From NCBI GenBank assembly GCA_009760855.2, contig WPIO01000165.1, positions 613,501 through 677,500 of the forward strand: DNA of 64,000 bases, read 5' to 3'. The notes below the pieces were generated by a model that was not told the DNA's origin, did not search any database, and was given only the letters and a program-made list of their open reading frames with translations. Position numbers and translations under genes: made by a program. Below are positions 1 to 8,636 of the stretch, one piece after another. Source of the DNA: Cristatella mucedo (taxonomy: Eukaryota; Bryozoa; Phylactolaemata; Cristatellidae). Positions within the stretch are counted from its first letter, which is position 1; each line of letters opens with the position of its first letter.

Positions 1-1110
1 TACGAAGAGCGTGCACGAAAGATGTCTGGAATGGTATGTACGTACGAACGATCGTACATTCCCAAGTTTCAAGTTGATCGTATCGTTACTATCGGAGATG
101 CAGCGTAGGCAAGATATCGAGTGCTGGTATATGACTTGGTCGCGAAGGAGAGCAAATGAGAACGGCAAGATATAGAAATACGACGGGGCTACGCATTGCA
201 CTAACATTCAATCCATAGATAAATACGGATCTTTCCGAATACGTCAATCTTACGATACGATTATATAGCATCAGCAGAGCATATCCGCGATAGCTGGCAA
301 TCTGCCTCAGGCAAGCCGGCCAGTGAGACCCGCGACGGCTGAGACTTGGTGTCTGACCCGAGCTCGCCGTACCAATCTCAAGCTATGCACGGCATAAATT
401 GTAACTTGAAATCACCTCACTTTCCCTTGAACGGCACTGAATCAAAATTTCCAGACTGATTTCTAGTGAATGACGCCATACTTCCGTCCAAATCGCGAGC
501 AGCTGCCTGAGCCGCTGCCTAAACCGCCAGCGGCTCAGGCAGCGTGTTCAATGGCTGCTACAGGAAGAGGATCAGCGCACCCAGAGTACATCAGCGTACT
601 CAGTAGGTTCGATGATAATTGACTCCTTATTCACCGCGCCCTGGCGGCGGTGAATACTGCTAGCAATAGTTTAGTTATCGAACAATAGTCACTTCTAGGT
701 TGTGAGCCAAAATTAAACACTACTATAAATCTATTTCTGGCAAGTAAATAAGGAGTTGAGGCCTTGAATAGACCATCAGTTGGAAGGTTGACTTCGAGGG
801 GGTGCAACATTATTTTGTAAATTGAATTTTAAACATTGTTTAAAGTAACTTACAGCATGTTCGTTCATGACTGAGAAGCTTATATTGGCAAAGTTTACCA
901 AGAAAACGTAAATAGATACCTTTAATTGTATGAAGGAAATCACTTTTCTGAACTTGATGTAGTACTTCCAGTGTTAATTGATCTTACATTAAGATTTTAT
1001 TTACTCTGTTCCGGTCAACTGTCGATCGCTAAAACTCGCTATAGCATTTATAACTGGCTTATCTTTTAACACGCAAATATCCAAAAACTTAAAATTGTTG
1101 ACACATTTTG
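1..1110. other. no gene seen
   Basis: No exon, repeat family or RNA gene was recognised here apart from the short hairpin at 502-543. Open frames are short and have no family resemblance. Confidence 0.5.
502..543. repeat. perfect 16-bp hairpin
   Basis: Positions 502-517 are the exact reverse complement of 528-543, with a 10-base loop. The arm reads GCTGCCTGAGCCGCTG. It lies outside any recognised element. Function unknown. Confidence 0.8.
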
Positions 1111-1117
1111 TCACTCC

Positions 1118-1895
1118 CCCTTGTTAGTTATAATAATAATAATAATAATAATGCACTTGGAAAGCGCCCTCAGTGAACTCAAGCTCTTTCTAGGTGCTTT
1201 ACATTTGCTGCAAAGGGAAATGAAATTGAATGGTGAGTAATATCGTGCTTGATACAGAAACAACATGAATAACATGGTTAGGGGTGACATGCACAGGGTC
1301 CGCAAGCAAATGTGGTTAGTGGCAGCATGCACAATGTCAGCACGCATAAGCATATCAAGGACGAATCACAGGGACCAACTCAATACTGACCTTAATAGGT
1401 GTGTTTTTAAGTTCTTTTTAAATGTGGTCAAGTCAGGGGATGTTCTGACGACAGTCGGGAGGGAGTTCCAGGCTTTAGGAGCATACGAACTAAATGCACG
1501 GTCTCCAAAGAATTTAAGGTTTGTACGAGGTATTGGTAGACTGTTGGATTCGGAAAAGCGGGTGGTACGATGCTTGGCCTGGTGGAGGAGTAGATCTGAG
1601 AGATAGGCTGGAGCCAAAGAAGGAAGTGACCTGAAAGTGAGCGACAAAACCTTGAAGTCAATCCGGAGCTTGACTGGTAGCCAGTGCAGGTCGGCGAGAA
1701 GTGGTGTGATGTGGCAACTTCGACGCTCACGACAGACAAGCCTAGCTGCAGAGTTTGGCACCAGCTGCAATCGCCTGATTGCACATGCCGTTAGGCCAGT
1801 AAGCAGTGAGTTGCAGAAGTCGAGACGGGATGTCACGAATGCATGGACCAACTTAGACGTGGTATCTTTATCTAAACAAGCCCGAATTTTAGCAA
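1118..1895 (-). mobile_element. LINE-A copy, 3' part (RT C-terminus and tail)
   Basis: This is a 5'-truncated CR1/L2-type non-LTR retrotransposon. The minus strand encodes the C-terminal end of the ORF2 protein after the RT core: LVHAF-type start, SRLDFCNSLL, NSAARLVCRERRSCH, LHWLPVK and SFGDRAFSSYAPKAWNSLP-like blocks over 1366-1851. The 3' end carries the conserved stem-loop and an (ATT)n tail, seen on the plus strand as AAT repeats at 1128-1152. The frame is open but has lost the endonuclease and RT catalytic parts, so it is not autonomous. Confidence 0.85.
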
Positions 1896-2039
1896 TTACA
1901 CGCTGCAGCTACGCTATTACTGTACCGCTATTACTGGCCAGTACCGGTCTCAATGGTAGAAAAACAGAAAGTTGTATTCAGTTCAAACGCATTATTTGCA
2001 TGTTAATCGGAGTTTACTGCGGAATTACTAACAGCAACC

Positions 2040-2345
2040 TAAAATTCAGGCTAGGATAGATGCAGGTTGATCGACGGATACAGAGCAGAGTTCTTATGCT
2101 GACCCACAAGGCCCGCCATGACTTGGCTCCTCCATAACTAGCTGAACTGCTACACCAGTTTCAACCCGTTCACGCCCTCAGGCCCAGCATGGACAATATA
2201 TTAGCTGTTCAATTCCTCTCCTTACAAACCGTTGGCGACATGAGTTTTTGCTCTGCAGATCCGAGACTGTGGAACTTACTTCCACGATTCTTACGAAACG
2301 ACAACTGCTCTCCTTCTGCTAATTAGGGCACATCCTTTCAAGCCA
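2040..2345 (+). mobile_element. LINE-B fragment, RT C-terminus
   Basis: The plus-strand translation matches the C-terminal part of the long LINE-B copy at 8.6-11.2 kb: blocks like LTHKARHDLAPP, LAELLHQFQPVHALRP and LWNLLPRFLR. It carries in-frame stops and no 3' tail. It abuts the opposite-strand LINE-A copy at 1118-1895. Confidence 0.7.
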
Positions 2346-3150
2346 CCCTGAGCTACTACTTCCACGCTACTCACTAAGTCGGCTGCTCTCCTAAATCACA
2401 TACGATTCTCACTGTCTCTTTGCTGCTTGAAATAAAGTCTGTTGGCTACAAAGCATGCACAAAAAGCCTCGTTGGCTTCGAATGCGCTAAGCCAAACTCT
2501 CCCGCGTAGCACTCGCATAGTCGGTGTGGCTTTGTGGAGTTAAATGCGGAGATTGACTACATAACATTCAGCAAAATACAGATTTCAATGCATCGGAGAT
2601 GAATAATTTAACAATCGCTACTGAAATTAAAACCCGAAAACATATATGGAAAAGGGCAGCTTCAAAATGCAAACGGGACGTCCGATTCACTAACTACTTA
2701 ATTATCGAACTCGTTCGCTCAAGATTAAAAATTGGTCATTCTGAGGAGCTCAAATATTGATATATTAAAAGTTCCAATTTTACATCCTAACCAAGCTTTA
2801 AATTAGGCGGCATCAAAGATTACTTTGACTTGCGATGAAATATTCGAAGCTATTCGGACATTTTGGCCTCGAAGTGGTAATTCGATGTGCGATAATAACT
2901 GAGAATCCAATGGAAAGCTCTCTACTTAGTAAGGCTTGACAGCCAAATCAAATCAAGTTGAATGTCCGGTTAAAATTTCGTTCGAACATACTCTCATGGG
3001 TAATTGTGACGCCCAAACGGGTCGCTCGTGACTGGTCAAGGCAGCTGCAGTGCGTCAGCAGGTCAAGGCAGCTTCAGTGCGTCATTGGACTTTTTAATTC
3101 GCCAGTGTTTCGCGGAGCACTTACTCTAGTTTGCAGCTTCACAACAGGGT
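2346..3150. other. no gene seen; 3' flank of the homeobox gene
   Basis: AT-rich sequence without recognisable coding or repeat content. It lies downstream of the minus-strand homeobox gene and may include its last exon or 3' UTR. Confidence 0.4.
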
Positions 3151-3153
3151 GGT

Positions 3154-3233
3154 CTAATCTGTATTTGCTAACTCTCGCCTTATTCTTATGTGAAAGGTAT
3201 GCAAATTTGTCGAAACGGATCGTAATAAAATGT
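3154..3233 (-). CDS. possible last exon of the homeobox gene
   Basis: The homeodomain exon ends at a strong donor in phase 1. The next plausible acceptor in phase, TTTTAG, opens a frame of about 26 codons that ends in TAG at 3154-3156, giving an intron of 79 bases. The predicted tail resembles nothing I know. This is inference from splice signals only. Confidence 0.25.
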
Positions 3234-3312
3234 CTAAAACAGCCTTGAACCTTTCTCCTTCGCTCCATTATTGCCAGAAACTGAACCTCTGCAATTATGG
3301 TGAAATACTTAC

Positions 3313-3364
3313 CCATTGTATACTGCTCTTGTCTGGCTTTACTTCTTCTGTTCTTAAACCAAAT
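3313..3364 (-). CDS. homeodomain exon, positions 47-60 and beyond
   Basis: Acceptor TTTAG precedes ATT TGG TTT; the exon reads IWFKNRRSKARQEQYTM. W48, F49, N51, R53 and K55 are all present, and residue 50 is Lys, as in Otx, Gsc, Pitx and Six proteins. With the upstream exon this gives a full 60-residue homeodomain with no gap, after removal of a 105-base intron (3365-3469). The exon ends at ATGG|GTAAGT, a near-consensus donor. Subfamily assignment within PRD-like genes is not possible by eye. Confidence 0.85.
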
Positions 3365-5811
3365 CTAAAGCGAGATTTGTCAATGTTAAAATTGGGAAAT
3401 CACGTGAGGATTTTTCTAAGTCACACGCTTGCAAAAGTGGTCAATCCTAATCAAAGTGAGAGCTCAGACCTCAATTGTTTCAATCGATAAATCTAGTCGT
3501 TGAGCGATTTCCTGCATTGCTTGTTTCGAAGGTCTCGGATTTTCGTTGAATTTCGACGCGAGCACCTCCAGATGCACAGCTGAAAATGTCGTCCGCCGTT
3601 TCCTCATTCTAGGAGGCTCTTAAGCGAACGATAATATCTGTTGTCGGCATACTTCTGCCATTTTAGGAAGAACAAGCGACCACGCGCGTCGCACAGCGCT
3701 GTGTCCCCGACCGTCGGCTAGACGAGTGAGGCAGTTTGAGGAGTCCCTATTACCTTGCGTATTAGCGATGGCTGGCTCCGACGGCGTTCCGTGGGCGTTG
3801 CGAGGAGCTCCTGCGGAGACGCCTGAGCCGCCGGGTAATTCTAGAGGGTTGACCATTGACCTCGTCTGACCATATCCACTGCCGCGCCAACTGAAATCTT
3901 CGATCCGCATCACTATCCCATTCGATATTTCGAGAAGGCACGGACGGCAGCTAAAAGCAGCAGCAGCGCTTCCAGCCGAGATTGTCAATCTCTGACCCGA
4001 CAGAGAAAATGCTCCTGCATGTCGACATGACGACGAAATCGCTCGTCCGGGAGATGGAGTGGTGACAGGAAAAGCAGCCAGAGGCAGCGGCACACCTGGC
4101 CTCAGACCTGGGCGATACGATACTGGGATGTAATGCAATGCCATAGGTCCTCGGCTGTCACGTGAAGTATCCTTATTTTCCTGGGAGGCTGAGGCCACAA
4201 ACTGAGGAATCCCGAGTACTCCCGGAGGGACTCTCTGAGGAGGCGTTGCTTGACCTGTCGTCGAGCTAGGATGCAGAACTATATTTGATTCATGAGCCAT
4301 TGGAAGAAGAGAGGCCGCACGCTCGACCTTGATCTTCCGGTCTAAAGGCCACGGTTCTTGGCTGTCACGTGAAGTATCCTTATTTTCCTGGGAGGCTGAG
4401 GCCGCAAACTGAGGAATCCCGAGTACTCCCGGAGGGACTCTCTGAGGAGGCGTTGCTTGACCTGTCATCGAGCTAGGATGCAGAACTATATCTGATTCAT
4501 GAGCCATTGGAAGAAGAGAGGCCGCACGCTCGACCTTGATCTTCCGGTCTAAAGGCCACGGCTCTTGGCTGTCACGTGAAGTATCCTTATTTTCCTGGGA
4601 GGCTGAGGCCGCAAACTGAGGAATCCCGAGTACTCCCGGAGGGACTCTCTGAGGAGGCGTTGCTTGACCTGTCGTCGAGCTAGGATGCAGAACTATATCT
4701 GATTCATGAGCCATTGGAAGAAGAGAGGCCGCACGCTCGACCTTGATCTTCCGGTCTAAAGGCCACGGCTCTCTTGGCTGTCACGTGAAGTATCCTTATT
4801 TTCCTGGGAGGCTGAGGCCGCAAACTGAGGAATCCCGAGTACTCCCGGAGGGACTCTCTGAGGAGGCGTTGCTTGACCTGTCGTCGAGCTAGGATGCAGA
4901 ACTATATCTGATTCATGAGCCATTGGAAGAAGAGAGGCCGCACGCTCGACCTTGATCTTCCGGTCTAAAGGCCACGGCTCTTGGCTGTCACGTGAAGTAT
5001 CCTTATTTTCCTGGGAGGCTGAGGCCGCAAACTGAGGAATCCCGAGTACTCCCGGAGGGACTCTCTGAGGAGGCGTTGCTTGACCTGTCATCGAGCTAGG
5101 ATGCAGAACTATATCTGATTCATGAGCCATTGGAAGAAGAGAGGCCGCACGCTCGACCTTGATCTTCCGGTCTAAAGGCCACGGCTCTTGGCTGTCACGT
5201 GAAGTATCCTTATTTTCCTGGGAGGCTGAGGCCGCAAACTGAGGAATCCCGAGTACTCCCGGAGGGACTCTCTGAGGAGGCGTTGCTTGACCTGTCATCG
5301 AGCTAGGATTCGGAATTATATTTGATTCATGAGCCATTGGAAGAAGAGTTCCCCTTGACAGAAGAGAGGCTGTGTCCTCGATCTTGACCGTCTGGTGTAA
5401 AGGCCAACTTTGATTGCGAGTCATATTAGCTCCAATATCCATCGAGCCTTGGATTGGTTGCTGATCCGTCACGGCGCGTGCACCTAGAGAAAAGTTTCGG
5501 GATTTCAGCATATCATCGCTTCGATTAACCTGTCCAGCCGTGTTGGGTTCTAATGGGGCATCGTTTGATTCCCCGTCGTCGTCATTATCGTCGTCAGGCT
5601 TTCGTTTCCCGTCTCCAGTGGCTCGTGGCATATCACTGCTACTCGAGCTGGCGTGCGGTTGAAGAGGTTGAATTGGCCGTGGAGGTGGAGATCGCGGAGA
5701 TGACGGAAACGATTGCTGAAACGATTGGTCCCGATCTGTCGGAAACGATTGATCCGTCGATGGCATCGATCCCGATCCGTCCCGATTCGGTTGGTCGTCG
5801 TTCCGCCGCAT
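3313..5811 (-). CDS. K50 homeobox gene with an N-terminal array of SUMO-consensus repeats
   Basis: Predicted DNA-binding transcription factor, nuclear. The first exon starts at ATG 5811 (MRRNDDQPNRDG; an upstream in-frame TTG is not favoured). It encodes a Ser/Pro/Asp-rich region, a basic-acidic KRKPDDDND stretch that could serve as an NLS, a VKIE motif, then six 69-residue repeats, most with IKVE. VKIE and IKVE fit the known psi-K-x-E SUMO-acceptor rule. A further 180 residues without a known domain follow. The homeodomain is in the same frame downstream, separated by one TAA at 3620-3622. A candidate 135-base intron (donor after 3754, acceptor before 3618, phase 1) would remove that stop. 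One repeat unit is 2 bp longer than the rest and breaks the frame near 4770, so the gene may be a recent pseudogene, a polymorphic allele or an assembly error. The joining of N-terminal exon and homeodomain is inferred; each part is seen. Confidence 0.6.
3470..3618 (-). CDS. homeodomain exon, positions 1-46
   Basis: Encodes EPPRM then RKRRTTFSAVHLEVLASKF and on to LSIETIE. Numbered by the 60-residue homeodomain it has R5, F8, L16 and F20 in place. It ends exactly after position 46 at a GAG|GTCTGAG donor, phase 0. An intron at 46/47 is typical of the paired (PRD) class. The 5' end is either the proposed acceptor before 3618 or the ATG at 3607 if the gene starts here. Confidence 0.85.
3754..5811 (-). 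CDS. homeobox gene exon 1: low-complexity N-terminus and repeat array
   Basis: Long exon open from ATG 5811 to the frame slip near 4770, then open again in the shifted frame. Order: Ser/Pro/Gln-rich start, an acidic run of Asp, a NQSWPLHQTVKIEDTASLL block that looks like the ancestor of the repeats, the six repeats, then a Pro/Gly/Ser-rich end. The proposed 3' boundary is the AAG|GTAATA donor, phase 1. No catalytic or membrane features are visible. Confidence 0.5.
4140..5337 (-). repeat. coding tandem repeat, 207-bp unit, about 6 copies
   Basis: Spacing of a shared CACGTG marker (4159, 4366, 4573, 4782, 4989, 5196) gives units of 207, 207, 209, 207 and 207 bp. Each full unit encodes MAHESDIVLHPSS, a PPQRVPPGVLGIPQF block, SQENKDTSRDSQEPWPLDR and then IKVERAASLLP. 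Units differ at only a few positions (for example M/T in SSMTG or SSTTG), so amplification or homogenisation was recent. Confidence 0.9.
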
Positions 5812-5829
5812 CTTAGTAAGGCCGACCAA

Positions 5830-6540
5830 GTTGCGATTGTACCGACACTCAACACTCCTCGTCTGGATTCTTTCCTTTTAATCGAAATAAGGATGGAAAT
5901 GCGGCCGACTGCAATTTAAAAATGCAGCGTGCTTTCATTAAGCAATTTCCGCGCTCAAACAGTTTGCCAGTCAAACGGCGCGCTCATTGGCGGATCCATA
6001 CAGTCCGGTGCACTTCACTTCCTGCTGAGCCAAAACGCCAGTCAGCTCTTGGAGCACAACCGGTATAGCGACGCCATCTTATTCCCTTCCTATTCGATCA
6101 TTGGGATACAGGCTACGCTGCATGACATGTTTGAGTAGCTTCTCATTCATGCTAGCATGTTCATAGTTCGCAGGTGCAGTCATTCACAAGCAAAGACTGC
6201 ACATAGACCGCCGGCATTGCTACCGGAAATTAAATGTAACGTTACATAACGTTTAGTTCAAGACAGCCAGGCGTGACCGAAAATTAGCTGCAACGGGCTT
6301 CAGATGCTACGAGTTAATCAGCCGGATTATCATCGATTATTATTATTATCATCGATTATTATTATTATCATCGATTATTATCGAATCATTGCACGGCTCT
6401 GGTGAATCCGCTGGCAGAGTTGACACTACAATCTTGTATATTTATGCAAATAGATATTGTAGCTATCTGCACAATCTTGTTGAGTCCCCTACGGCGTCTG
6501 AGCCTGAGCATCGGGTGAGCACGGTCATCTATTATCTACG
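5830..6540. other. 5' flank of the homeobox gene, no gene seen
   Basis: Likely promoter side of the minus-strand homeobox gene. No clear TATA box. A short compound ATT/ATC repeat lies at 6335-6380. Confidence 0.4.
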
Positions 6541-6548
6541 ATCCATTT

Positions 6549-6638
6549 TTGTAAGAGAAGCCTTGCCAGAGGTAAAAGTGCAAGCGCCATCTTTGCAAGA
6601 GAAGCCTTGCCAGAGGTAAAAGCGCAAGTGCCATCTTT
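6549..6638. repeat. 44-bp tandem duplication
   Basis: A unit beginning TTG(T/C)AAGAGAAGCC occurs twice with 44-base spacing and a few differences. The two copies are adjacent and outside coding sequence. Confidence 0.8.
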
Positions 6639-6734
6639 CGCGAATCTTTTGGTTCAGGGTCGTCCTAAAGGATCGTTTGCCGGCTATTTGTTTCCAAATC
6701 AACGCTCTTGTGCGTGCCAAGTTAATCATTTATT

Positions 6735-6925
6735 GGTGAGCCGCGATGGCACACTAGGTAAGGCGGTTGCTTTCACGACCTCGGTCCCGAGGTCGCGGGT
6801 TCGATTCCTGCGGTGGGCGATTCCTTATCGCCACTGCAAGCGGCAGTGATAACCATAAAGGCTCTTCTGTCACTATAGAAAAAGAGGCTGTTTAATCAGC
6901 TAGGATTTATTTATTTATCGCGCCA
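6735..6925 (+). mobile_element. SINE-A, tRNA-derived
   Basis: The head has Pol III type 2 promoter boxes: an A box in TGGCACACTAGG and a B box GGTTCGATTCC, spaced as in a tRNA gene. A body with an inverted CCACTGCAAGCGG(C/T)(A/G)GTGAT segment and a tail ending AATCAGCTAGGATTT plus (ATTT)n follow. This is the best preserved plus-strand copy here. Confidence 0.85.
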
Positions 6926-7125
6926 AGCTAGATTTCTATTCAAAAGCTAGTTACTCGTGACCTCGAGACCGTCTTTGGCGTTTTCGCCGCATTTCAGCCC
7001 CACAGATTTGTAGTTCGGACATTGCCTCTTTGACGGGGGGCCCAAACGATCTTATTTATAATAGTGGCAGCAGTACAAAATTTTTTTGCATCGAAAACTT
7101 TTTTGCACGCCAGAGTCACTAGTCA

Positions 7126-7173
7126 GTCGCGAAGTGAGCGTTCCGTTAGGTCGCGAAGTGAGCGTTCCGTTAG
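7126..7173. repeat. 24-bp tandem duplication
   Basis: Two adjacent copies of a unit starting GTCGCGAAGTGAGCG. No coding role seen. Confidence 0.8.
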
Positions 7174-7454
7174 GTCGCTTCTATACTGCATTCGCTTGCT
7201 ACCGGAAACACTTCCAAGAACTTCTTCTACGGCCTTTCAGCGGCGGTTACACCCCCCTTATTCACTTCCGCCCAGATTCTCCATCTGAAAAAAACCAGCG
7301 CTTTGAGCTACCGTTAGCAGCACTCGTCTGCTCTAAACTCTAATCATTTAGTTGAACTTCGAAACCTCCCACGAGGCCAAGCCTTATTTAGGTCAAATGC
7401 ACCTGCAGCCAGAAAACCTTCGCACACCGGCATCGTGAGAATAAAAGAAAATAA

Positions 7455-7605
7455 TTGAGACATAAGAGCCTTAAATTCTATCACCACTGCTTGCAATGGC
7501 AATGAAGGATTGCCCACTGCAGGATTTGAACCCACGCTCTCGAGCCCTAGGTCGTGAAAAGCAGCCGCCTTACCTAGTGCGCCAGCTCAGCTCGCCACCC
7601 TAACA
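7455..7605 (-). mobile_element. SINE-A copy
   Basis: The minus strand shows the tRNA-like head with a B box variant (plus strand GGATTTGAACCC) and the conserved GCCTTACCTAGTGCGCCA A-box complement. It is diverged from the 6.7-kb copy. Confidence 0.75.
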
Positions 7606-7744
7606 TTTCGAAATCTATGGTGTAACTTTGCGACCACCGTTTTCTGATCGTTTTCTCTTTTGTTATCGCGAATCGTCGTTTTCCACGTGCCCCACCCACC
7701 CTAATCTTTGCACAGGGATTCTTTGCAAGTATTTAGTAACCTAG

Positions 7745-8200
7745 CCAGCAGCGTATCACCCGCTTTTCGGAATCCAACAGTCTACCAATACCTCGTACAA
7801 ACCTCAAATCCTTTAGAGACCGTGCATTTAGTTCGTTTGCTCCCAAAGCCTGGAACTCCCTCCCGACTTGCGTCAGAACATCCCCTGACCTGACCACATT
7901 TAAAAAGAACTTAAAAACACACCTGTTTAGGAGAGCATTTAGTGGGTCCCTGTGATTCGTCCTTGATGTGCTTATGCGTGCTGACACTGTGCATGCTGCC
8001 ACTAACCACATTTGCATGCTGACGTCACCCCTAACCATTTGCATGTCACCCCTAACCATGTTATTCATGTTGTTTGTGCGTCAAGCACGATATTACTCAC
8101 TATTCAATTGCATTTCTCTTTGCAGCAAATGTAAAGCGCCTAGAAAGAGATTGAGTTCTCTGAGGGCGCTTTATCAAGTGCATTATTATTATTAATAATA
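7745..8200 (+). mobile_element. LINE-A 3' end
   Basis: Carries the last part of the ORF (PRTNLKSF, FAPKAWNSLPTCVRTS, HLFRRAF-like blocks), the 3' UTR with repeated ACTAACCA motifs, the stem-loop and a short ATT tail at 8185-8200. Severely 5'-truncated. Confidence 0.85.
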
Positions 8201-8636
8201 TTAGCTTACTGTTTCGATTCCAACCGAAGACAATTAGTTTTTGCGCATTGCAAGTGGAATATATGGCCGCTAAGGCTCTCGTGCCTTTTTGTAAATGAGG
8301 AAATGTTGAATCAATTGAATCAATCAGCTTACCTTAACCTCTTACTAGAAGCTTACGTACTTAATCTGCAGCTGTGCATAGAATTACCATACAACAGTTG
8401 TCAGCGTCAGTGTTAATTTCCATGCCCTTGTGGTGCACGCAAAGAAACTCACTTCCTTGAGGATGAAGTAGAGAATACTTACTACACTATTTGCACTGCT
8501 TTATTCTACCTCCTATCGCATCTGACGCCCTATGAGCTGAAATGTGTGCACTGACTGACCCATTATCTCACTTGTAGCTCATGTGCAAGACCCTACTCAG
8601 ATCGAGGATCACACGCCAAATTTTCTCCTAAAACTT

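Noticed and set aside
3240-3290. Alternative second homeodomain exon (VQFLAIM, ERRRK)
   Set aside because: At first it seemed a degenerate WFxNRR half, but the true exon with IWFKNRR at 3313-3364 fits in phase and has all key residues.
6735-6820. Functional tRNA gene
   Set aside because: A and B boxes are present, but the arms do not fold as a complete tRNA, and the same head with the same downstream body recurs at least five times: it is a SINE.
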